In this document: piece after piece, positions 28,301 to 35,181 of the stretch
How the letters are laid out: every line of letters starts with the position of its first letter
Position numbering within the stretch: the stretch's first letter is position 1
Source of the DNA: a virus
DNA: 56,123 nucleotides
IMG/VR virus record: IMGVR_UViG_3300009507_000021
Span: 1 to 56,123 of that record
Strand: one strand, 5' to 3'
The notes under the pieces: model-generated
Seen by the model: the letters and a program-made list of their open reading frames with translations, nothing else
What the model was told of the DNA's origin: nothing
Databases searched by the model: none
Made by a program: the position numbers and the translations under genes

Positions 28301-31300
28301 CTATTTAAACAATTTTGCTGGTCAATATACTGGTCAGTATAGTAGAAACTTTGCGGGTAATTATTTAAACAATTTTGCGGGACAATATACTGGCAACTAC
28401 GCACGAAACTTTGCGGGTAACTATCTAAACAACTTTGCTGGTCAATATACTGGTCAGTATAGTAGAAACTTTGCGGGTAACTATCTAAACAACTTTTCTG
28501 GTCAATACACCGGTAACTACGCTAGAAACTTTCTTGGTAATTATGCCAGAAACTTTCAAGGCACTTATATTGGTCAGTATAGTAGAAACTTTGCGGGTAA
28601 CTATGCAAGACAGTTTTTTGGTCAATACACCGGCAACTACGCACGAAACTTTCTAGGCAACTATTTAAACAACTTTTCTGGTTCATATTTAGGTTCGTAT
28701 TCAAGAGTCTTCATAGGACAGTATTCAAACAACTTTGCTGGACAATATACTGGTGCGTATAGTAGAAACTTTGCAGGTACGTATAGTAGGCAGTTCGGTG
28801 GTAATTACATTGGTCAATACTCTCGAAACTTTGTAGGACAGTATGCACGAAACTTTGAAGGCACTTATACTGGTCAATACGCACGAGATTTTACAGGTGA
28901 ATATGCACGAAACTTTGAAGGCACTTATACTGGACAATACGCACGAAACTTCACTGGTAACTATTCAAGAAACTTTGAAGGTTCGTATACGGGTCAATAT
29001 GTTAGAGACTTTGTAGGACAGTATTCAAGAAACTTTGAAGGCACTTATACTGGTCAATACGCCCGAAACTTCACTGGTACGTATACACGAAACTTTGAAG
29101 GCACTTATACTGGACAATACGCACGAAACTTCACTGGTACGTATAGTAGGCAGTTCGGTGGTAATTACATTGGTCAATACTCTCGAAACTTTGTTGGTCA
29201 GTATTCACGCGACTTCATTGGTGGCTATGAGGGCTTTTATGAAAGAACTCAATCTATTACTTACGTTGGAGAATACGAACGACAAGAGAGTGTTGTTTAC
29301 CAGGGCTTGTATGAACGTCAACAAGACATTACATACCAAGGGCTTTACGAAAGAAGTCAGACCATAGGATATCAAGGCTTATATGAACGCCAACAGGATA
29401 TTACCTATGAAGGCTTGTATGAACGTCAACAGGACATCACATACGAAGGTCTCTACGAACGCCAGCAGGATATTACATACACTGGACTCTATGAACGTCA
29501 ACAGGATATTACATACACGGGCTTCTACGAACGTCAACAAGATGCTACCTATGAGGGCTTGTACGAACGTCAACAGGATATCACATACGAAGGTCTTTAC
29601 GAACGCCAGCAAGATATTACCTACACTGGATTGTATGAGCGAACTCAAGAGATCACTTATACTGGACTTTACGAAAGAACTCAAGGTATAACGTACACGG
29701 GATTTTATGAAAGACAGCAGGATCTAACGTATGAAGGTCTTTATGAACGCCAGCAGGATATCACATACACTGGATTGTATGAGCGCCAGCAGGATATTAC
29801 TTATGAAGGCTTGTACGAACGCCAGCAAGATATCACATATGAAGGTCTCTATGAGAGACAACAAGATATCACCTACTCGGGCTTATACGAACGCCAGCAG
29901 GATATCACTTACGAGGGTCTTTATGAACGTCAACAGGACATCACTTATGAAGGCGCTTACGAAAGAACACAGGAAATAACTTACGAAGGTATCTACGGTC
30001 GTACTCAAAACATAACTTATGAAGGTTTGTACGAACGCCAGCAGGATATTACTTATGAAGGCTTGTATGAACGTCAACAGGATATCACTTATGAAGGCGC
30101 TTACGAACGAACAGAAGAGATAACGTACACCGGCTTGTACGAAAGACAACAAGACATAACTTATGAAGGTTTGTACGAACGTCAACAGGACATCACATAC
30201 GTTGGATTATACGAACGAACAGAAGAGATAACGTACACAGGTCTGTATGAAAGAACTCAAGGTATAACCTACGAAGGTTTCTATGAACGTCAACAAGACA
30301 TTACATACACTGGCTTGTACGAACGTCAGCAAGATATTACCTATCAAGGTTTCTATGAGCGGCAACAAGACACTACGTACACCGGATTATATGAGCGGCA
30401 ACAAGACATTACTTATGAGGGTCTCTATGAGAGACAACAAGATATCACATACACTGGTTTGTATGAACGCCAGCAGGATATAACTTACACTGGATTATAC
30501 GAACGCCAGCAGGATATAACTTACACTGGATTATACGAAAGAAGTGAAGAAGTTACCTATGAGGGTCTCTATGAGAGACAACAAGATATCACATACACTG
30601 GTTTGTATGAACGAACTCAAGGTATAACGTATGAAGGCCTTTATGAGAGACAGCAGAACATAACGTATGAAGGTCTCTATGAAAGACAACAAGATATCAC
30701 CTACACAGGTGCTTATGAAAGAACCGAAGAAATAACCTATGAAGGCTTATATGAAAGAACCGAAGAGATAACCTATGAAGGTTTGTATGAGCGAACTCAA
30801 GAGATCACTTATGAGGGTCTGTATGGTCGTACTCAAAACATAACTTACGAGGGTCTTTATGAACGACAGCAAGACATCACTTACTCTGGTGCTTACGAAA
30901 GAACGCAGGAAATAACTTACGAAGGTATCTACGGTCGTACTCAAAACATAACTTACGAGGGTCTTTATGAACGACAGCAGGATATCACCTACTCAGGTGC
31001 TTACGAAAGAACTCAAGAGATCACATACACTGGTCTCTATGAGCGACAGCAGGATATTACTTATGAAGGCTTGTACGAACGAACCGAAGGGATAACGTAC
31101 ACTGGATTTTATGAGCGATCACAGGACACTACTTACGAAGGCTTGTACACTCGTGAATCGCCTGAAGAATACACTGGATTTTATGAGAGAGAATCTATAG
31201 AATCTTATGACGGTGAGATTTATGAGACGACATATACCAGTGACTACTCTTCAGCATATACCTCTGAGTATGAGTCATCATATCTCGGAACATATACTGG

Positions 31301-31748
31301 CTTTTATATACCGTCATATCAATCCACTTATGTAGGAATATATGTTGCAACTTACGATGCAATAGGTTATACTGGTAGTTATGAGACAACTTACACAGGT
31401 CTCTATGATGCGGCATATGATTCTGAGTATGAAGCACTGTATGAATCGGCTTATGTGGGTGAGTACGGTGGTGATATTATTACAGCCAACTATGATGGGG
31501 CATCATATGATGGTGCGGGTTACACTAGTGTCTATGATTCTGGTTACAGTGGAATATTTGAAGGCGCGCCTGGCGCAGGCGGTAATAATCTCAATCCTCT
31601 TGATAAAGAACTGCCTTACGAGGGTGCTATATACACTAGTACATACAGCGGTACTGAGTTTTATTCTGGTGTATACGGCGATAGAGACAATCTGTTACAG
31701 CCGCCCGTGACTTACGAGATATGGACTCTCTGGTGTAGAGTCGCTTAA
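22308..31748 (+). CDS. Giant Tyr/Gly tetrapeptide-repeat tail fibre, 3146 residues
   Basis: The start is GTG (22308), as the conserved-looking N-terminus RPFRFSNSLANDGAVKEFL follows at once and no in-frame ATG is near; the ribosome binding site is weak. Layout: residues 1-420, a non-repetitive virion-attachment region; 425-560, degenerate YxxxY repeats; about 560-1225, 12-residue units like YVGAYTGQVPEQ; 1225-1680, units such as YARNFAGQYTGN; 1680-1848, a non-repetitive insert; 1849-2305, the second YARNF-type array; 2306-2960, units like YERQQDITYEGL; 2960-3146, degenerate Tyr-rich sequence and a C-terminus ending EIWTLWCRVA. All arrays reduce to a four-residue [Y/F]xGx rhythm. An adhesin or long-fibre role is inferred from size, repeats and neighbours. 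Similar, shorter [YF]xGx repeats occur in marine T4-like phages, recalled from memory. Confidence 0.8.
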   Translation: MSSRPFRFSNSLANDGAVKEFLVSEEDWLAYRAGLYLSNITTTEASSLTSGQTANSVDVGTYIDTFYDENAASDPPVTRTRNYTVDVRSVGGGHTNTFRNPVEFPPLCYDDDTIIINVIFDTETAPTGNGFEELQASLTFNTSPAYIVTNVTATPAASNINGNVVTWEKFTNPRLKGQFTATYEISFTQNVGLFQATLDVSSQDSENTPAQVSSSFVGTTRVEDRNAPGASTISHPLYQNNNQIPLQTSSEKRNPVYFDRVRNGLKEMNDNELEVMCARVISNIMQNERPGTYRLSNEAPSADYTAYLENIFTDTRSDGTAITYSIYIKTSDIVPTEIRPLAIKRKNDNVFEALQEMTVPQIDFTLGERSKKVIMDTGIGTYQLRSSAQGAPTDTGVWQPRGKAVDSRLNYDFAGGYEGDRTEEFQYESEYQATYIGTYVASYEGIYVSEYESEYIASYVGTYTTEYEGSYVGEYISGYTGSYISEYVSVYEALYTTSYEGSYLGQYDGAIDVEFFSDKYEGLPVEEVYEQQFYTGTVYDSTYTTTYDSSYTTGYESTYEGIYTGQIEETYEGFYEGDIAEQYIATYVGQVEESYATTYTGQVPEQYTTRYAGQIAEDYVGAYTGQVIEDYTTSYVGQVPEQYETAYTGGVPEQYVGAYTGQVIEDYTTAYVGQVPEQYETAYTGQVPEQYVGAYTGQVPEQYVGAYTGQVPEQYVGAYVGQVEEDYTTAYVGQVPEQYVGAYIGQVPEQYTTGYTGQVPEDYVGAYIGQVPEQYVGAYSGQIPEDYVGSYIGQIPEDYVGAYQGEIPEDYVGSYVGQIAEQYATSYVGQVPEDYIGAYVGQIEEDYVGAYVGQIEEDYVGAYVGQIAEQYTTGYTGQVPEDYVGAYTGQVPEDYVGAYVGQIAEQYATSYVGQIAEDYVGAYTGQVPEQYVTSYVGQVPEDYVGAYVGQVPEQYETAYTGGVPEQYVGAYTGQVPEQYVGAYVGQVPEQYTTSYVGQVEEYYTTAYVGQVPEQYVGAYIGQIAKQYVTSYVGQVPEDYVGAYVGQVPEQYVGAYVGQIEEFYTTGYTGQVPEDYVGAYTGQVPEDYVGAYVGQIPEQYTTSYVGQIPEQYIGAYVGQIEEDYTTSYVGQVPEDYVGAYVGQIPEQYTTAYVGQVPEQYTTSYVGQVEEVYGAEYIGQVPEDYVGSYIGQVPENYLAQYEGQISKPYSAEYTGQVPETYFGTYSRNFEGTYSRNFEGTYGGQYSRDFVGQYSRNFEGNYIGQYARDFVGQYSRNFEGNYIGQYARNFAGTFSRNFEGTYIGQYSRLFAGQYARNFEGNYIGQYSRNFAGVYSRNFEGSYVGQYSRNFAGTYSRNFEGTYGGQYSRDFVGQYARAFIGQYTGTYARNFEGSYSRAFEGNYIGTYSRNFAGNYLNNFAGQYTGAYSRNFLGNYARNFEGSYVGQYSRNFAGNYARNFAGTYTGTYSRNFLGNYARNFSGQYTGTYSRNFLGNYSRNFAGQYTGTYSRNFLGNYARNFSGQYTGTYSRNFLGNYARNFAGQYTGNYARNFAGQYAREFLGNYLGNYARNFTGFYARTFLGAYVGNYSRNFAGNYARNFTGQYTGNYAGNFTGNYARNFAGQYTGNYARNFLGNYARNFAGQYTGNYARNFLGNYARNFAGQYTGQYSRNFSGQYTGQYSRNITNNNTPAGSATITIGLTPNPYVSDEYGYMFGGGSGSISPSSFSFGIPSVTMYNFSKFVPIGAPQNLPIIRVSAGGTHPQFTFTRVQIVGASGTHPTGPYSSPTKNLYTSPSFGSGPAGGYFVSTPPFGPSPLTNWTWSVPYPFGGWTDSFDNPVGTSFGINFFAQSTTSQNFSGQYTGQYSRNFSGQYTGNYARNFAGNYARNFAGQYTGNYARNFAGNYARNFAGQYTGNYARNFAGNYARNFAGTYAGNYARNFLGNYARNFAGAYVGGYARFFLGQYSRNFAGNYLGAYTRNFTGNYSRQFAGQYTGNYARNFAGNYLNNFAGQYTGQYSRNFAGNYLNNFAGQYTGNYARNFAGNYLNNFAGQYTGQYSRNFAGNYLNNFSGQYTGNYARNFLGNYARNFQGTYIGQYSRNFAGNYARQFFGQYTGNYARNFLGNYLNNFSGSYLGSYSRVFIGQYSNNFAGQYTGAYSRNFAGTYSRQFGGNYIGQYSRNFVGQYARNFEGTYTGQYARDFTGEYARNFEGTYTGQYARNFTGNYSRNFEGSYTGQYVRDFVGQYSRNFEGTYTGQYARNFTGTYTRNFEGTYTGQYARNFTGTYSRQFGGNYIGQYSRNFVGQYSRDFIGGYEGFYERTQSITYVGEYERQESVVYQGLYERQQDITYQGLYERSQTIGYQGLYERQQDITYEGLYERQQDITYEGLYERQQDITYTGLYERQQDITYTGFYERQQDATYEGLYERQQDITYEGLYERQQDITYTGLYERTQEITYTGLYERTQGITYTGFYERQQDLTYEGLYERQQDITYTGLYERQQDITYEGLYERQQDITYEGLYERQQDITYSGLYERQQDITYEGLYERQQDITYEGAYERTQEITYEGIYGRTQNITYEGLYERQQDITYEGLYERQQDITYEGAYERTEEITYTGLYERQQDITYEGLYERQQDITYVGLYERTEEITYTGLYERTQGITYEGFYERQQDITYTGLYERQQDITYQGFYERQQDTTYTGLYERQQDITYEGLYERQQDITYTGLYERQQDITYTGLYERQQDITYTGLYERSEEVTYEGLYERQQDITYTGLYERTQGITYEGLYERQQNITYEGLYERQQDITYTGAYERTEEITYEGLYERTEEITYEGLYERTQEITYEGLYGRTQNITYEGLYERQQDITYSGAYERTQEITYEGIYGRTQNITYEGLYERQQDITYSGAYERTQEITYTGLYERQQDITYEGLYERTEGITYTGFYERSQDTTYEGLYTRESPEEYTGFYERESIESYDGEIYETTYTSDYSSAYTSEYESSYLGTYTGFYIPSYQSTYVGIYVATYDAIGYTGSYETTYTGLYDAAYDSEYEALYESAYVGEYGGDIITANYDGASYDGAGYTSVYDSGYSGIFEGAPGAGGNNLNPLDKELPYEGAIYTSTYSGTEFYSGVYGDRDNLLQPPVTYEIWTLWCRVA
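23980..25970 (+). repeat. Coding array 1: about 55 units of 36 bp (YVGAYTGQVPEQ type)
   Basis: In-frame 12-residue units with consensus Y-[VT]-[GT]-[AS]-Y-[TVI]-G-Q-[VI]-[PAE]-E-[QD]. Protein units are nearly constant while codons vary freely (for example GGT/GGC and TAT/TAC), so the array is conserved mainly at protein level. Confidence 0.92.
25971..27340 (+). repeat. Coding array 2a: YARNF-type units (8- and 4-residue blocks)
   Basis: In-frame blocks YARNFAGN / YSRNFEGT (8 residues) alternate with YTGQ or YIGQ (4 residues), mostly as 12- or 20-residue supra-units. Two adjacent 60-base copies (26041-26100 and 26101-26160) differ at one synonymous base. Confidence 0.92.
27302..27340 (+). repeat. 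39-bp direct repeat flanking the inserted domain, left copy
   Basis: Perfectly identical to 27854-27892. The offset is 552 bases (184 codons), so the frame is kept. It encodes NFSGQYTGQYSR, a standard array unit. Confidence 0.9.
27341..27853 (+). other. Non-repetitive inserted domain within the giant fibre
   Basis: About 170 residues without the [YF]xGx rhythm interrupt the YARNF array. The segment is Gly/Ser/Pro/Phe-rich, with YGYMFGGGSGSISPSSFSFG near its start, FTFTRVQIVGASG in the middle and TNWTWSVPYPFGG near the end. It looks like a small beta-sandwich domain of the kind seen as modules in marine phage fibres. Base composition is visibly richer in GC than the flanking arrays (GGCGCGCC, CCGCCGGCGG). 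It is bounded by a 39-bp perfect direct repeat. Confidence 0.75.
27854..27892 (+). repeat. 39-bp direct repeat flanking the inserted domain, right copy
   Basis: Perfect copy of 27302-27340, at the point where the YARNF array resumes. Confidence 0.9.
27893..29220 (+). repeat. Coding array 2b: YARNF-type units after the insert
   Basis: Continuation of array 2a, with frequent YLNNFAGQ variants in the first half and RNFEGTYTGQYARNF units toward the end. It closes with YSRDFIGGYEG at the switch to array 3. Confidence 0.92.
29221..31150 (+). repeat. Coding array 3: about 53 units of 36 bp (YERQQDITYEGL type)
   Basis: Twelve-residue units with consensus Y-E-R-[QT]-Q-[DE]-I-T-Y-[ETQ]-G-[LAF]. The composition is acidic and Gln-rich, unlike arrays 1 and 2. 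A 47-bp perfect duplication occurs at 30825-30871 and 30933-30979, an offset of three units. Confidence 0.92.
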
Positions 31749-31760
31749 TGAGGAAGATCA

Positions 31761-32204
31761 ATGAATCACTATTATTACCAAGACAATGCGTTTTGGACCA
31801 ATGATACAAAGACCGCTCTTAAATGCATTAGAGTCAGTAGACTAGAGAACGGCAAAGAAAAAACTGAAGTATTAACCAGCGAACAAGGCGATGGTATTTG
31901 GGATTCTATCATTAGTGAATTAACCATTCCTGGTATTGATGCATCAAGTGAAAAGCGAAGACAAGAGAAAGAGAATAGTCGTGCCACTCAAATCGTTCGG
32001 GACGAGCAACAAAAGCAAGCCAAAAAACTAGAATCGTTATTTGACCTCAAGATAAAAGCGTTTGAGATAGAAGCAATTAAGAATTGTGAGAACAGAAAAC
32101 TCCGTTCTAAATTACGCCGAGCAGAAAATGAAGTTGAAATGAATGCCCTTGCGACTTTAATTATTGCTATTGATATGGGCATATTGGAAGATCCAGATGT
32201 CTGA
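31761..32204 (+). CDS. Small coiled-coil protein downstream of the giant fibre
   Basis: This 147-residue protein has an AGGAAG ribosome binding site 5 bases before the ATG. Residues 1-60 start NHYYYQDNAFWTNDTKT and contain VLTSEQGDGIWDSIISEL; residues 66-130 form a highly charged coiled coil (EKRRQEKENSRATQI, later ENRKLRSKLRRAENE). It ends with a hydrophobic helix, LIIAIDMGILED. No family was recognised. Its place just after the fibre and before the glycosyltransferase suggests a fibre assembly chaperone or a linker, but this is inference. Confidence 0.65.
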   Translation: MNHYYYQDNAFWTNDTKTALKCIRVSRLENGKEKTEVLTSEQGDGIWDSIISELTIPGIDASSEKRRQEKENSRATQIVRDEQQKQAKKLESLFDLKIKAFEIEAIKNCENRKLRSKLRRAENEVEMNALATLIIAIDMGILEDPDV

Positions 32205-32940
32205 AGGTTATGTTGTTGTAGCGTCAACCAAAAAACTGTTTTACGATATGGCAATCAATCTGATTGATTCTATCAAAGATTTTCATCCTGACGCTCAGTG
32301 CGCACTCTTTACTGAAGAAAGATTTCTTGATGGTAAAGAAAAAATAGTGGATCATCTGGGCTTCATTGAAGATCATAAGCGTTCCAAACTCAAAGGTATG
32401 GCAATGAGTCCATACGACAAGACGTTTTATATTGATGCCGACTGTGAAGTTGAGCATGAAGACATTGCAAAAGTTTTTGATGAATTGAAAGACAATGATT
32501 TAGTTTTTACCGGCTTGCCCGAAGACCGACACTATTGTTATGCAGAGGTATTTTTTGAGGGGGCGCGAAAGCCTGATGGAAAACCCGGCGGCTTTGATCT
32601 GTGTGGTGGTGTGTGTTTGTATGATATGACTAACCCGCTTGTACGAGAATTTATGAAAGAGTGGTATGAACTGACCGTAGAACAATATGCGGGCAGATGG
32701 TGGCCGACGAAAGCAGACGGCACTGAAGATCTAGAGAATTATCCACAATCATTCAAACGATGGGATCAATTCTCACTCTGGTGGTTGGTCAACAAAGTAC
32801 CCAAGTACAAAGATCTCAAGGTAAGTATTTTTGAAGACGATGCGAGATGGAATTATTTCAATGGATACTTGTATAAGCACAACCAAGATCCAGTTGTCAT
32901 AAGGCACTACTCTAATATACAAATGAAAAGAGACCAATGA
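32197..32940 (+). CDS. Glycosyltransferase-like protein (GT-A fold, DxD motif)
   Basis: I choose ATG 32197, which gives 247 residues, a GGAAG site upstream and an 8-base overlap (ATGTCTGA) with the previous gene; an upstream in-frame ATG at 32164 would lie deep in that gene. The start SEGYVVVASTKKLFYDMA and the motif KTFYIDADCEVEHED (DAD at residues 80-82) fit a nucleotide-sugar transferase, with the metal-binding DxD. LCGGVCLYDMTNPLVREFM is typical of GT-A acceptor regions. Donor and target are unknown. It could modify the fibre next door, another virion protein, or the host surface. It is coupled to the next gene by ATGA. Confidence 0.72.
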   Translation: MSEGYVVVASTKKLFYDMAINLIDSIKDFHPDAQCALFTEERFLDGKEKIVDHLGFIEDHKRSKLKGMAMSPYDKTFYIDADCEVEHEDIAKVFDELKDNDLVFTGLPEDRHYCYAEVFFEGARKPDGKPGGFDLCGGVCLYDMTNPLVREFMKEWYELTVEQYAGRWWPTKADGTEDLENYPQSFKRWDQFSLWWLVNKVPKYKDLKVSIFEDDARWNYFNGYLYKHNQDPVVIRHYSNIQMKRDQ

Positions 32941-33626
32941 ATCATAGTTTCAGAAAAGGAATGCAAGACATTCCGCTCAATAATTATGCTTTAAGCAAAC
33001 TCAAAGAAGTAGAGTGGTTAATAACAGATGACAACTATCTAGTAACAGAACCTACTTGTTGGAATCAGAGACACGAACAAGAACGGTTTACTTCTGACGA
33101 AGAATTGTTTAAAATAATGGAGATGGGACGAGGTCATGACGGCTTTCCCGAAGCCATTTATGGTTACTCCATGACAAACAATTTAAAGTTTAAACCCGAC
33201 AGCACTAGTGCACAAAAGGCAGAGTTTGGCAAGCGTGTTCAGAGTATGATGAGCAATATCATGCTTTCTTTTAACTTCAAGACCAACGCTTTGTTCACTG
33301 TCTATCCTCCTGGTGGATATATCTCGTGGCATAACAACGCAAACGCACCCGCATACAATTTTATATTTACATGGTCTGAGACTGGCGATGGTTGGTTCAA
33401 GTATTGGGACATGGAGAAGAAAGCGATTGTGACAATGCATGATACTCCGGGATGGCAATGCAAGGCAGGTTTCTTTGGTGCCTATTCACATGGTGAAGAG
33501 CATTTGTTTTATCATGCCGCATCAACAAATTGCACGAGAATGACCGTTGCCTTCACACTTTCCCGCGATGAAACATCGTTAAATTGGCAAGATGACATCA
33601 TTGAAGAGATAAGTTCTTATAAATAA
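32937..33626 (+). CDS. 2-oxoglutarate/Fe(II) oxygenase-like protein
   Basis: This 229-residue protein has a C-terminal double-stranded beta-helix pattern. YPPGGYISWHNNANAPAYNF gives H132-x-N134, followed by FIFTWSETGDGWFKYWD, GWQCKAGFFGAYS, and the distal LFYHAAST (H193) with CTRMTVAFTLSRD (R201). The H...H...R layout is that of Fe(II)/2OG hydroxylases, with R eight residues after the second His, but the usual HxD is HxN here. The N-terminal 80 residues are unassigned. Coupling to the glycosyltransferase by an ATGA overlap suggests that the two act on the same substrate. Enzyme activity is not certain, given the Asn. Confidence 0.65.
   Translation: MNHSFRKGMQDIPLNNYALSKLKEVEWLITDDNYLVTEPTCWNQRHEQERFTSDEELFKIMEMGRGHDGFPEAIYGYSMTNNLKFKPDSTSAQKAEFGKRVQSMMSNIMLSFNFKTNALFTVYPPGGYISWHNNANAPAYNFIFTWSETGDGWFKYWDMEKKAIVTMHDTPGWQCKAGFFGAYSHGEEHLFYHAASTNCTRMTVAFTLSRDETSLNWQDDIIEEISSYK
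33618..33625 (+). promoter_or_regulatory. T4-type late promoter (TATAAATA) for the second adhesin cluster
   Basis: An exact TATAAATA at the very end of the oxygenase-like gene, 37 bases before the ATG of the next gene. Confidence 0.72.
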
Positions 33627-33654
33627 AACCATAGTAATATGGAAATTATAAGAC

Positions 33655-34005
33655 ATGGCACACTATGAAGATCTAACGATAGATCAAGGCACAGATGTTG
33701 CAATAGAAATCTACTTGGTTAATCCAGACGGCACTAAGAAAGACCTCACTGCACACACCGCTGCCGCTTCCATGGCTACCAGGTATGATGCGCCAGCGGG
33801 TGAAAAGATCGCCTTCACTGCCGCGATAGGATCACCCGCAACAGATGGCATAGTAAATCTATCACTTACCAATACAGAATCTCAGGCATTAAATCCTAAA
33901 AAACGTTATGTATATGATGTAGAAATATCTGTGGGCTCCGATCCAGTAGTTGTGGAGAGAGTTCTACAGGGGAAAATAACCGTTTCTCCTTCTGTCACTG
34001 AGTAA
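33655..34005 (+). CDS. Small Ig-like virion protein
   Basis: This 116-residue, beta-rich protein starts HYEDLTIDQGTDVAIEIYLV, then TAHTAAASMATRYDAP, TDGIVNLSLTNTESQAL and RYVYDVEISVG, ending RVLQGKITVSPSVTE. This matches a compact beta-sandwich family common among marine T4-like phage structural genes, recalled from memory. The terminal KITVSPSVT is typical of the family. It is probably a baseplate or fibre connector. It stands first in the operon from the late promoter just upstream and is 3 bases from the next gene. Confidence 0.65.
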   Translation: MAHYEDLTIDQGTDVAIEIYLVNPDGTKKDLTAHTAAASMATRYDAPAGEKIAFTAAIGSPATDGIVNLSLTNTESQALNPKKRYVYDVEISVGSDPVVVERVLQGKITVSPSVTE

Positions 34006-34008
34006 CGT

Positions 34009-35181
34009 ATGACAGATATCCGTGTTGATAAGATACTTGTAGGTTCACCTAGTTATAAAGTTTTAGTTGGTGAAACAACCAAAGTAGAAAAAATTGTTGT
34101 AGGTGTTCCTTTATCCACAATAACAATTGGTCCTTATGTTGATATTGATAACATAGTAGGGCTAGACACTTCGGGTGCGACCGACGGTGGAGTTATTACT
34201 TATGACTCCGATGCTGGTGGGTATATTGTTACTGACAGTCCTGTTCTAGAGGTAGATGGCAAGACATATCCTAGTGATAGTGATCATACAAACATTCTTA
34301 TCCGAAGATCAGGCACTCAAGGTGAGCCTGTCATTCTTCAGCAAGGCGAGATAGCATATTCTTACCTTGTTGACAATGCGACTGATGGTTTTGGTAATGG
34401 TGGTGATAGATTATATATCGCCACAGGTGCCAACAATGACAGCGGTTACTCTACCAATATAGAAACAATTGGTGGTAAATACTTTACAGATCTGCTGAAT
34501 CATCAACAGGGTACTTTGACAGCAAACAGTGCACTGATTACAGACGCAAACAAAACCCTTGATCAGATTCTAGCAGATAGTGCCACGTTTGTCAACATGC
34601 GGGCATCAGGCGCAGTTTATACACCTGAAATTATTTTAACACAATCGTTTATCACCTCTGACTCAGCAATGCTTCGTGACGGCACGGGTGCGCCTTATCT
34701 CACTTGGTCCGACGGACTGAGCGGGCAACTAGCCAAAGGGTTAGCAGGATATTACGACGGCAAGCAAGCATTTTATTCAGACTCCGCAAATAATCCCATT
34801 ACGGATTCTGATCATATTGGTATTACTGCACCCAACTTTGTAAAAACACTAGGATGGCTGGAAGGTAAGAGCCTTTATATAAATGAAAATGCAATCATCA
34901 CCGGTAATTTAACAGTTAATGGTGACCAAACGAATCTTAATACCGGTAAAGTATTAATAACTGATAAAAGAATTATCCTTGCCAACAATATACCAACAGC
35001 ACGAGACGCTGATCAAAGTGGTATTGCATTAGGAGATTCAAACACACCTATTGCCACAATCACTTACGTCAATAACGGTATAGACTCAGCGAGTTGGACG
35101 TTTGATCCTGGCATTATAGCGCCGTTTATTAAAGTAGAGAACTTAGAGTTCGCAGTCATTGACTGTGGAAAATACGCATAA
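34009..35181 (+). CDS. Tail-fibre-like structural protein
   Basis: This 390-residue protein begins with short valine-rich repeats (DKILVGSPSYKVLVGETTKV). A region with EPVILQQGEIAYSYLVD follows, then a C-terminal module containing ITGNLTVNGDQTNLNT, TDKRIILANNIPT and SGIALGDSN (about 300-370). The same module occurs in the 738-residue fibre at 43953. GNLTVNG-type modules are common in phage fibre shafts. There is no recognised enzymatic site. The role is inferred as a fibre or fibre-base component. Confidence 0.6.
   Translation: MTDIRVDKILVGSPSYKVLVGETTKVEKIVVGVPLSTITIGPYVDIDNIVGLDTSGATDGGVITYDSDAGGYIVTDSPVLEVDGKTYPSDSDHTNILIRRSGTQGEPVILQQGEIAYSYLVDNATDGFGNGGDRLYIATGANNDSGYSTNIETIGGKYFTDLLNHQQGTLTANSALITDANKTLDQILADSATFVNMRASGAVYTPEIILTQSFITSDSAMLRDGTGAPYLTWSDGLSGQLAKGLAGYYDGKQAFYSDSANNPITDSDHIGITAPNFVKTLGWLEGKSLYINENAIITGNLTVNGDQTNLNTGKVLITDKRIILANNIPTARDADQSGIALGDSNTPIATITYVNNGIDSASWTFDPGIIAPFIKVENLEFAVIDCGKYA

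Noticed and set aside
23980-31150. 36-base repeat period resembling a CRISPR array
   Set aside because: There are no unique spacers, the repeats are contiguous and in frame with one long gene, and units vary at third codon positions.
32164-32196. Upstream in-frame ATG giving an 11-residue longer glycosyltransferase
   Set aside because: It lies deep in the previous gene. ATG 32197 has a GGAAG site, the recurrent 8-base overlap and an immediate beta-strand start typical of GT-A folds.
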